DNA of 57,740 nucleotides from contig NZ_JAUSFI010000068.1 of assembly GCF_030651495.1 (NCBI RefSeq), positions 1 to 57,740 of the forward strand. The letters are read 5' to 3'. Source of the DNA: Undibacterium sp. (GTDB lineage: Bacteria; Pseudomonadota; Gammaproteobacteria; Burkholderiales; Burkholderiaceae_D). This document shows, one piece after another, positions 15,784-23,348 of this stretch. The position numbers were made by a program, and so were the translations under genes. The first letter of the stretch is position 1; each line of letters opens with the position of its first letter. The notes below the pieces were generated by a model. It ran no database searches. It worked only from the letters and a program-made list of their open reading frames with translations, and had not been told where the DNA came from.

Positions 15784-16152
15784 ATGGCACATATTCTTGT
15801 CATTGAAGATGACGTTCAGTTTCGCCAGATGCTGGTGCAGATGCTGCAGCAAGACAGGCATCAGGTGGCGATAGCGGGCGATGGTATCGAGGCGATGCAC
15901 CTGCTGCAGCAAATCCGGCCGGATTTAATCGTCACCGACATCCTGATGCCGAACATGGATGGCGTCGAAACCATCATGGAACTTTCGCAGCAGGGTAACG
16001 ACACGCCGATCATCGCCATTTCGGGAGGTCGCCGTTCGATCTCGTCCGAATTCAACCTGGAGTCGGCCGCACTGCTGGGGGTCAAGGCGACGCTGGCCAA
16101 GCCATTCTCGCGCGCTGATTTGCGCAAAGCGATCGAGGAGGCATTGGCGTGA
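15784..16152 (+). CDS. Response regulator paired with the RsbU-type kinase
   Basis: Single receiver domain, 122 residues: acidic pocket E8-D9-D10, phospho-acceptor D52 (IVTDILMPNMDG), serine at the switch position (AISGG) and lysine in LAKPFSR. ATG 15784 is chosen because GAAAGAGGAA lies just upstream; a TTG 18 bases earlier opens the same frame. It lacks an output domain, so its signal must pass by protein contact, for example to the ParA ATPase whose gene overlaps it by four bases or to the c-di-GMP enzymes downstream. Confidence 0.9.
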   Translation: MAHILVIEDDVQFRQMLVQMLQQDRHQVAIAGDGIEAMHLLQQIRPDLIVTDILMPNMDGVETIMELSQQGNDTPIIAISGGRRSISSEFNLESAALLGVKATLAKPFSRADLRKAIEEALA

Positions 16153-16958
16153 AGCCGGCAACGCTGGGCCCGGTGCGGGTGATTGCCGTGTGTAATCGTA
16201 AAGGCGGGGCTGGCAAGACTACCACCTCGGTCAATCTGGCGGCGGAACTGGCTGCGCTGGGATGGCGTGTGCTGCTGGTGGATCTCGATTCGCAGGGACA
16301 CTGCGCAGTGGGGCTAGGCGTGAAAGTGAAAATTGGGGAGCCTACCGTGCATGATATTTTCACCAATCCGCAGGCAAGGCTGATTGACGCAGTGCGCGAG
16401 ACGGTTTTTGCCAACCTGGCTCTGGCTCCAGCCGATCAATTGTTTGAACATGGTAGCGGTTTGCGCGACGAGCGGCGTCTGGCGTGCGCTTTGGCTGATG
16501 ACGAGATCGCCACACGTTTTGATGTAGTGATTTTGGATACGCCGCCATCACTCGATTTTCTGCTGTTTAATGCGCTTTCCGCAGCTAACTGGGTGCTGAT
16601 TCCTTACGTTCCGCATCCACTGTCTTTCGAGGGCGTGCGGCAGTTGATGCGGGTACTGTTCAAAGTCATGTCGAACCTAAACCCCGGGCTGAAGGTGCTC
16701 GGCTTCCTGCCTATGACCGCTGCCGAGCATATACGCCAGCACCGTAGCGTTACCAGCGAAGTATCGCGTCAGTTCGGGGCGCATCGGGTGCTGAATGGTA
16801 TTCGCAATGATATCAGGCTGGCCGAGGCCTTCGGTGCCGGCAAGCCGGTACGCTACTACGCCTCCAGCAGTCGCGGGGCACAGGATTTTGCCACGCTTGC
16901 GGCTAGCTTGGCGCCTCTCTTGGGGGTAAGAAGAGATGATACGGCACAGATTGACTGA
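16149..16958 (+). CDS. ParA/Soj-family partitioning ATPase
   Basis: 269 residues with the deviant Walker A box KGGAGKTT (K18 signature lysine, K23), Walker A' DLDSQGH and Walker B VVILDTPPS, typical of chromosomal ParA/Soj proteins. No ParB gene or parS-like sites are seen nearby. ParA homologues in chemosensory gene clusters (PpfA of Rhodobacter, ParC of Vibrio) distribute cytoplasmic or polar arrays between daughter cells. That role fits this cluster, which encodes a soluble receptor and a stressosome. GTG start overlaps the response regulator. A 115-bp spacer follows before the c-di-GMP genes. Confidence 0.9.
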   Translation: MKPATLGPVRVIAVCNRKGGAGKTTTSVNLAAELAALGWRVLLVDLDSQGHCAVGLGVKVKIGEPTVHDIFTNPQARLIDAVRETVFANLALAPADQLFEHGSGLRDERRLACALADDEIATRFDVVILDTPPSLDFLLFNALSAANWVLIPYVPHPLSFEGVRQLMRVLFKVMSNLNPGLKVLGFLPMTAAEHIRQHRSVTSEVSRQFGAHRVLNGIRNDIRLAEAFGAGKPVRYYASSSRGAQDFATLAASLAPLLGVRRDDTAQID

Positions 16959-17073
16959 GTTTGAACGGTAGCGCCTGCACTGATTATTTTATCGCTGAAA
17001 CTTTGCCCTACTTTCAGCATGTATTGCTGTAAGACCGCGAAGTGGAGAAATTGACATATATGGAAACAAAACC

Positions 17074-19350
17074 ATGAGCGCCAACAGACCGCCGGACCCA
17101 AGTTCTGAAGTAAGTATTTTGCACACCCGCCTGAAGGAAGCCGAAGCGGCGCTGCAGGCGAAACGCGTCGACTGTGTCGATGCGCTTGCAGTATCTGACG
17201 ATGATGGCGAGAAAGTGTGTGCCTTGCGCGACGCCGAGCAAACTTATCGGAGGATGGTCGAGGGCGTGAGCGAAGGCCTGATCACCTTGACGCGGGATGG
17301 CATCATCTTGTACTGCAATCGCGGTTTTGCGGCCATGCTGAAAGTACCGGTGGAACAAATCGTGGGCCGCTTGTTACAGACATTCGTTGCACCGTCGTAC
17401 TTCGCAACGGTCGACAAACTGCTGCAGCAAGGTGGAAAGTCAAAAGTCGAAATATGGCTACGCGATGCTAACGACGGATTGATGCCGATTTTTCTGTCCG
17501 CCAATCTTTTTCCGATCAAGGATGAACCCAGCCTTATTTACATGGTCGCGACAGATTTGGCGTTTTTTGAGGCGGATGTCGAGCACTGCAGTAATAGAAC
17601 ACAATATGAAGCCAGGCTTGAGTATCAAGCGAATTACGATGCACTGACCGGCTTGGAAAATCGCGGTCGCCTGCATGATCGGCTGCAACAGCTGATTGTC
17701 ACGGCCGACCATCATCAGCATCAAGTTGCTGTCGCCTTTATCGGCCTGGATCAGTTTAAATTTATCAATGACAGCATGGGGCACCACAGCGGTGACCATT
17801 TGTTACAGACCGTGGCGGAACGGTTGCGTTCCTGCCTGCGCAAGGGCGACATGATGGCGCGGAACGGTGGGGATGAATTCATTGTGGTGCTCAATCACTC
17901 AGACGAAGCCTTGATTTCCTTATTGATGCCCAAGTTACTCGCGTCGATTGCTGAGCCGAGCGTGGTCAACGGTCGCGAACTGCTGATCACCGGCAGTATC
18001 GGTGTCAGTTTATATCCAATAGATGGTGCGGATGCCAGTACGCTGTTGAAAAATGCAGGGATTGCGATGTCTCGCGCCAAAGAACAAGGACGTAATAATA
18101 TCCAGTTCTATACGGTTGAGCTTAATCAGAAAATCAGTAAAAGACTGGCCCTCGAATCGATGCTGCGGCGCGCACTGGAACGCGGTGAATTCTTTCTGCT
18201 TTATCAGCCTCAGGTGTCCATGCAAACGGGCTGTATCGTCGGAGTGGAAGCGTTGATTCGCTGGACGCATCAGACTGCAGGAGTGATTTCTCCGGTTGAT
18301 TTTATTCCGCTGGCGGAAGAACTTGGCTTGATCGTACCGATTGGTGAATGGGTACTGCGTACTGCATGCGCGCAAAACAAAGCATGGCAAGATGCCGACT
18401 TGCCAAAAATTATGATGTCAGTCAACTTGTCGGGACTCCAGTTTAAACAAAAAAATTTGGTCAATGTGGTCGCTCAGGTGTTGATGGAAACCGGGCTAGA
18501 TGCGAAATATCTGGATTTAGAACTAACCGAAAGCACGGTAATGGACAGTGTCGAGTTGACCGTGACCACGTTACGCAAATTAAAGTCGATGGGCCTCAAA
18601 TTATCGATCGACGATTTCGGCACCGGGTATTCCAGTCTTAGCTATCTGAAACGCTTTCCGATTGATGTATTGAAAATCGATCAATCCTTTGTCAGGGACA
18701 TCACAACCGATCCCGATGACGCCGCCATTGCGGTCGCGATTATTTCCTTGGCACATAGTCTGAAACTGAAGGTCATTGCCGAGGGCGTGGAGTCGGCAGC
18801 GCAACTAAGTTACCTACGCCGGCATCAATGCGACGGCATGCAAGGATATTTTTTCAGTCGGCCGGTTCCCGCTGACGCACTGATCGAATTATTGCGACAG
18901 GGAAAACAATTGCCGCAGCCAGATAGCGCCGGATTGCCACAGAAATCGTTGCTGATTATCGATGACGACCCCATCGTTGTTGACTTACTGGCGGGATTGT
19001 TGAGAAAAGATGGTTATCGCATACTGACGGCGCTTACATCGACAGATGGTTTCGAGCTATTGGCGCTGCATCAGGTACAAGTCATTATTTGCGATCAGCG
19101 CATGCCGGTGATGAGCGGTATCGAATTTTTGTCCAGAGTAAAGGATTTGTATCCGGATACGATACGTATTGTCCTGTCGGGCGATACCGATCTACCATCC
19201 ATGATTGAGGCTGTCAACGGTGGTGTCATCTCGCGTTTTTTTACCAAGCCTTGGACGGGCGACGTGTTGCGCAAGCGTATCGGTGAGGCCTTTCATCAAC
19301 ACTGGTTGACACATGGCTCGATAGTGTCACGGCAAGTGGATGCCGAATGA
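17074..19350 (+). CDS. PAS-GGDEF-EAL-receiver c-di-GMP enzyme
   Basis: 758 residues, no membrane segment. A short coiled coil (1-45) leads to a PAS domain (about 50-170), then a GGDEF domain with an intact active site (NGGDEF near residue 267) and an inhibitory RxxD site (RKGD) five residues before it. Next is an EAL domain (GVEALIRW; DDFGTGYSSL; KVIAEGVE) and a C-terminal receiver from about 627 (LLIIDDDP, ICDQRMPVMSG, FTKPW). Both catalytic halves look competent, so it may make or break c-di-GMP depending on phosphorylation. A receiver placed at the C-terminus is unusual and could be phosphorylated by CheA or by the RsbU-type kinase. Confidence 0.92.
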   Translation: MSANRPPDPSSEVSILHTRLKEAEAALQAKRVDCVDALAVSDDDGEKVCALRDAEQTYRRMVEGVSEGLITLTRDGIILYCNRGFAAMLKVPVEQIVGRLLQTFVAPSYFATVDKLLQQGGKSKVEIWLRDANDGLMPIFLSANLFPIKDEPSLIYMVATDLAFFEADVEHCSNRTQYEARLEYQANYDALTGLENRGRLHDRLQQLIVTADHHQHQVAVAFIGLDQFKFINDSMGHHSGDHLLQTVAERLRSCLRKGDMMARNGGDEFIVVLNHSDEALISLLMPKLLASIAEPSVVNGRELLITGSIGVSLYPIDGADASTLLKNAGIAMSRAKEQGRNNIQFYTVELNQKISKRLALESMLRRALERGEFFLLYQPQVSMQTGCIVGVEALIRWTHQTAGVISPVDFIPLAEELGLIVPIGEWVLRTACAQNKAWQDADLPKIMMSVNLSGLQFKQKNLVNVVAQVLMETGLDAKYLDLELTESTVMDSVELTVTTLRKLKSMGLKLSIDDFGTGYSSLSYLKRFPIDVLKIDQSFVRDITTDPDDAAIAVAIISLAHSLKLKVIAEGVESAAQLSYLRRHQCDGMQGYFFSRPVPADALIELLRQGKQLPQPDSAGLPQKSLLIIDDDPIVVDLLAGLLRKDGYRILTALTSTDGFELLALHQVQVIICDQRMPVMSGIEFLSRVKDLYPDTIRIVLSGDTDLPSMIEAVNGGVISRFFTKPWTGDVLRKRIGEAFHQHWLTHGSIVSRQVDAE

Positions 19351-19516
19351 TCGGGCACGGCCCGATGTCTTCATCAAAAATATCAGTGCCTGAAATCAAT
19401 AAGATCTGGCAGTTAAGGCGCGGACTAGAAACGGTGCCAGTATCAGACATAAATATAGCAATAGTGCCGCTACGGCGATGGACTATGAACAGCATCATAA
19501 TGAACGAAGAACTATC

Positions 19517-22138
19517 ATGAATTCCAGATTGAAAAAAAAATGTCCTGATGTGCATGCAGTGACGATTGAGCAAGAACTCTCACGCGCACTTCAGCGAAGC
19601 GCACAGGCAGAAGAAGCATTGCTCGTCATTCGCGCGAGTAACGATCGCCTCAAAACGCGCTTCGGATTGATTCGGGAGGCAACCAGTGATGGTTTGTGGG
19701 ACATGGAGATCAATCCGTCCAATCTGATTGATGCCAATAATCCTATCTGGTGGTCCGATCGGCTGCGCCAGTTACTCGGTTTTCAAGGAGAAAACGATTT
19801 TCCCAACATACTAGGCAGCTGGTCATCCTTGCTGCACCCGGATGACTTGGCACCGACGCTGGCTTCCTTCGTCGCCCACATCAATGATCGCTCAAGCAAT
19901 ACTCCTTACGACGTGACGTTTCGACTGCGCTGTTGTAACGGCGAGTACCGATGCTTCAGAGCCCGTGGCAAGACGCTGCGTGCATCCGACGGCAGCGCGT
20001 TGCGGGTGGCCGGTTCGCTGTCTGACCTCACTGACCGCAACGCCATCCTGGGCCTGAAGCGCTACGCCGAAGATATTATTGCGAATCTTCCGGCAGGGCT
20101 GATCGTGGCGGACGAGGCTTTACGCGTACTCAGCGTCAACCATACCTTTCGGGAAATTTTCGGAATTCAGAGCGAAGAGGAAATAGCCGGAAACGAACTT
20201 GAAGCGATCCTGCCGCAGCCGTGGCTGCGCAAACAGGCGCAAGGCATTCTTGCTGATGGCACCGCACTGCGTGGCATTGACGTCGCCTTGGGCGAAAAAC
20301 GCTTGCGCGTGGCCATTGCGGGCATCCGCTTGGAGGAAGAAGACCGTCGTCTGCTCGTGGTAGCTGAAGACGTGACTGAGGAGCAGCGTCTGCGGGAAGA
20401 GGCGCGCGCGCATGAAGCACGCTACCGCGATCAGGCATCTTTGCTCGACAAGGCGACGGATGCGATTATCGTGCGTGGGATCGACCATCGGATACTGTTC
20501 TGGAACAAAGGTGCCGAGCGTCTTTATGGCTGGACATCGGAAGAAGCGATCGGGGAATTTTTCGATACAATGGTGTATGACGATCAGATCGCCTTTAGTG
20601 AGATCACCAGTCGGGTCCTGGATCAGGGTGAATGGCGCGGCGAGGTCACTCAGTTGCGCAAGGATGGCAGCACTTTTATCGTAGAAAGCCAGCGGACCCT
20701 GGTGCGAGACGTGAATAACCAGCCACAATCGATACTGATCATTAACACCGATATCACGCAGCGCAAAGCAACGGATGAAAAAATCCGGCATCTGGCCTTA
20801 TACGACATCATGACCGGCCTGCCCAATCGGACACTGTTCATGGATAGATTGAAACAGACGCTAGCCAATGCCGAGCGGCATGTAAGAAAGCTAGCGATTC
20901 TGTTCATGGACCTTAACCGTTTTAAAGAGATTAACGATACTCAGGGACATGACGTCGGCGACCAAGTACTAATCAACGTCGCACAGCGCTTTCAGTCTAC
21001 GTTGCGGGGCGAAGAAACGCTCGCGCGTTTGGGCGGCGATGAGTTCGTTATCATCGCCGAGGTGGCCAATCAGGTGGCTGCCGTACTCATTGCCGAGCGC
21101 TTGCAACAGGTGCTGGCCGAGCCGATTGCTGCCAATGGTCATACTTTTTCGGTCGGAGTGAGTATCGGTATCGCTTTCTATCCAGATGATGGTGTAACCG
21201 TCGAGGATTTGCTCAAACGCGCCGACATCGCTATGTATCGTGCTAAGGCATTGGGCGGTGGCTATCTTGCCTATCAGCCGGAAATGAGCGTGGGAATGTA
21301 CGAGCGGATGCAGATTGCCAAGAACTTAAGTCGCGCCATACATGCGGGGGAATTGGAACTGTATTACCAGCCAAAAATTAATCTGAGTACACGCACGCTT
21401 AACGGTGCCGAGGCTTTGTTGCGCTGGAACGATTCCGAACGGGGTTGGATAAGTCCGGCACAATTCATTCCGATTGCTGAGGCGCGCGGCATGATGGGTG
21501 CGCTCGGCAGGTGGGTGTTGCAAGAAGCTTGTCGTCAGTTGAAAGTATGGCAGCAGGCCGGGCTGGAGTTTCCTGGTCGGCTCGCCGTAAATCTTTCCGC
21601 CCAACAGCTGGAAGAGCCGGGTATTGCCGACATTATTCAGAAGATCGTGTACGCAGCGGGCCTCACCCCAGCCTGTCTGGAGCTGGAGCTAACCGAAAGC
21701 GGCCTGATGGGGAACGTGGAGCAAGCGATCAAGATCATGCAAGTACTGAAAACAGCCGGATTTTCGCTTTCGATTGATGATTTTGGTACTGGGTACTCTT
21801 CTCTTTCTTACCTTAAACGCCTGCCTGCAGACACGCTCAAGATTGACATTTCGTTTGTGCGCGACATGCTCAAAGATCGGCACGATTACACCATTGTCAC
21901 CACGATCATCGGCATGGCACGCAACCTCGGCCTGAAAGCGATTGCCGAAGGCGTGGAAGAATTGGCGCAGGCAGAAGCCTTGCTAGCACTGGGTTGCGAT
22001 GAGGCGCAGGGATATTACTTCGGTCATCCTGAGCCGGCGCACGTCTTTGCACAAAAATGGCTAGCAACTAGCCTGAATGTTGATGAAATCAAAAATTCAA
22101 ATGGAGCGAATCATGCTAATAAAAAAAATAATGAGTGA
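19517..22138 (+). CDS. PAS-PAS-GGDEF-EAL c-di-GMP enzyme
   Basis: About 873 residues. Two or three PAS domains (roughly 55-180, 185-300 and 305-420), the first with a PAC-like RLRCCNGEYRCFRARG stretch; then GGDEF (ARLGGDEFVII) and EAL (NGAEALLRW; DDFGTGYSSL; KAIAEGVEE). The inhibitory site is changed to RGEE, so product inhibition may be weak compared with the enzyme upstream. No membrane segment. The start is uncertain: ATG 19517 or ATG 19478 in frame. The last bases overlap the CBS gene. A copy of its C-terminal coding sequence is found again at 22564-22593. Confidence 0.9.
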   Translation: MNSRLKKKCPDVHAVTIEQELSRALQRSAQAEEALLVIRASNDRLKTRFGLIREATSDGLWDMEINPSNLIDANNPIWWSDRLRQLLGFQGENDFPNILGSWSSLLHPDDLAPTLASFVAHINDRSSNTPYDVTFRLRCCNGEYRCFRARGKTLRASDGSALRVAGSLSDLTDRNAILGLKRYAEDIIANLPAGLIVADEALRVLSVNHTFREIFGIQSEEEIAGNELEAILPQPWLRKQAQGILADGTALRGIDVALGEKRLRVAIAGIRLEEEDRRLLVVAEDVTEEQRLREEARAHEARYRDQASLLDKATDAIIVRGIDHRILFWNKGAERLYGWTSEEAIGEFFDTMVYDDQIAFSEITSRVLDQGEWRGEVTQLRKDGSTFIVESQRTLVRDVNNQPQSILIINTDITQRKATDEKIRHLALYDIMTGLPNRTLFMDRLKQTLANAERHVRKLAILFMDLNRFKEINDTQGHDVGDQVLINVAQRFQSTLRGEETLARLGGDEFVIIAEVANQVAAVLIAERLQQVLAEPIAANGHTFSVGVSIGIAFYPDDGVTVEDLLKRADIAMYRAKALGGGYLAYQPEMSVGMYERMQIAKNLSRAIHAGELELYYQPKINLSTRTLNGAEALLRWNDSERGWISPAQFIPIAEARGMMGALGRWVLQEACRQLKVWQQAGLEFPGRLAVNLSAQQLEEPGIADIIQKIVYAAGLTPACLELELTESGLMGNVEQAIKIMQVLKTAGFSLSIDDFGTGYSSLSYLKRLPADTLKIDISFVRDMLKDRHDYTIVTTIIGMARNLGLKAIAEGVEELAQAEALLALGCDEAQGYYFGHPEPAHVFAQKWLATSLNVDEIKNSNGANHANKKNNE

Positions 22139-22508
22139 AAACCTTGTTACGGTTGAGTTGGATGACAAACTTGCTGTAGTAAAAGAGACTTTCGAAAATC
22201 TCAAGTTTCACCATTTGCTCGTTGTTGAAAATCAGAAGCTATTAGGTGTCGTTTCGGATCGGGACTTGTTTAAAGCACTCAGCCCAAATATAGGAACTTC
22301 CGTAGAAAGCTATAAGGATGCCGCGACCCTAAATAAAATGGTGCATCAAATTATGACGCGCAATCCTATTGTGCTGCATGAAGATGCCACGGTTGACGAC
22401 GCGATTGTTTTATTCAAAACACACAGTATTTCCTGCATTCCTATTGTTAATAACGACAATAGACCTGTTGGGATTGTTAGCTGGAGAGATATCATTAAAA
22501 CTCTGTAG
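22113..22508 (+). CDS. CBS-domain pair protein
   Basis: 131 residues forming two CBS motifs (about 2-60 and 75-131): IMSENLVTVELDDKL...LLVVENQKLLGVVSDRDLF and IMTRNPIVLHEDATV...IPIVNNDNRPVGIVSWRDI. Such pairs bind adenosine nucleotides or other ligands and often regulate partners. GGAGCG precedes ATG 22113, which lies 26 bases inside the EAL gene. Base use is more AT-rich than its neighbours, and the end of the EAL gene is partly repeated just downstream of it, suggesting that this gene was inserted there. Confidence 0.88.
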   Translation: MLIKKIMSENLVTVELDDKLAVVKETFENLKFHHLLVVENQKLLGVVSDRDLFKALSPNIGTSVESYKDAATLNKMVHQIMTRNPIVLHEDATVDDAIVLFKTHSISCIPIVNNDNRPVGIVSWRDIIKTL

Positions 22509-22548
22509 TAAAAGAAAAATTGCCTCTCTCCATTTTTAAACGGTCACA

Positions 22549-22698
22549 ATGGCGGCGCAAATTGCACAAAAATGGCCCGAAACTAGTCTGAATTTTTCAT
22601 GCTGTGAACAGCATTTGTGGGGTAGCCAACCATTAAAGCAGATCAAAGTGGGACGGTCCTGGACTGGTGTGGTAAAGAACCGCTACAAAAAATGGTGA
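22549..22698 (+). pseudogene. Remnant resembling the C-terminal end of a GGDEF-EAL protein
   Basis: Bases 22564-22593 match 22049-22078 inside the EAL gene at 26 of 30 positions, and in the same frame they read AQKWPETSLNF versus AQKWLATSLNV. The frame stays open to a stop at 22698, but the rest is not recognisable. This is best read as the displaced old tail of the EAL gene or of a lost paralogue. Confidence 0.5.
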
Positions 22699-22736
22699 AT
22701 TCTACTGAGTTCAACGACTTCCCCGACGAGCCGTGA

Positions 22737-22853
22737 GTGTCTGCAGCTCTTGCCGCCGATGTTGCCTTTTACCTTGTCAAGCAGGCCGGTCGTAATTGGC
22801 TTTACCGTCACGAATGCGAAATGGTTTTTCAGATATGCAGAGCACACGACTGA
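22737..22853 (+). pseudogene. Remnant of a GGDEF domain C-terminus
   Basis: In one frame the sequence reads AALAADVAFYLVKQAGRNW before stopping at 22853. This is the pattern of the last helix of GGDEF domains (ADxALYxAKxxGRN). No GGDEF motif or upstream domain remains, and a stop codon lies just before it in frame. With the EAL-like scrap upstream it shows that at least one more c-di-GMP gene once stood here. Confidence 0.5.
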
Positions 22854-23348
22854 TGTTGTTGGATATTTCCCTTTGACCGCATCGATTGATCGCGCTTCCT
22901 TTATCTGGATTTAGTAAGGGGATTCTTACAGTGCATGGCTAAGTTTCCTTACAGGAATATCCACTTCCCCTGATGGCCGTCATTTGGTAATGATGACAAA
23001 CTGGCTGCAGCTGCGTGCAGTACAGCATAGTTGCTCCTAATTAAATATATTCCGGCGCGATGGAATAGTTGCGCGAAGCGCTTTAGTCTAAGCAATGATG
23101 ATTGGTGATCGTGCAATTTGTCGAAGAAAAATGCTTCTGTAGTAAAAATAAAATACTACCAGGCACTCCTATATGTGCGCTGATGATATGGCAGAGTGGC
23201 CTCCGCCGTCCAGATGAGCGCATGCTGATCCGGATCGATATTGAAAGCTGATGTCGAGCGCCGAGATAGGATTGATTGAAACGCTTGCTGCTCAGCGCAG
23301 GTATGTACCTAAAAATTATGCGACTTGTTCGCCTTAAGTAGAAGATAA
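22854..23348. other. Non-coding stretch before the chemoreceptor gene
   Basis: About 500 bases without a believable gene. It holds copy B of the direct repeat (22918-22974). On the minus strand near 23156-23262 a short open stretch reads DPDQHALIWTAEA, vaguely like a transposase tail, too short to call. The promoter of the receptor gene should lie at its right end; I cannot place it with confidence. Confidence 0.4.
22918..22974 (+). repeat. Copy B of the 57-bp diverged direct repeat
   Basis: GGGGATTCTTAC ... ATCCACTTCCCCTGAT in the same orientation and with exactly the same length as copy A at 644-700. Only the ends are well conserved (27 of 28 bases), the middle is not (14 of 29), which suggests that the ends are the functional part. 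It lies 22.3 kb from copy A. Confidence 0.5.

Noticed and set aside
23156..23262. Minus-strand stretch reading DPDQHALIWTAEATLP, like a transposase tail
   Set aside because: Too short, no start and no other conserved part; similarity from memory only.
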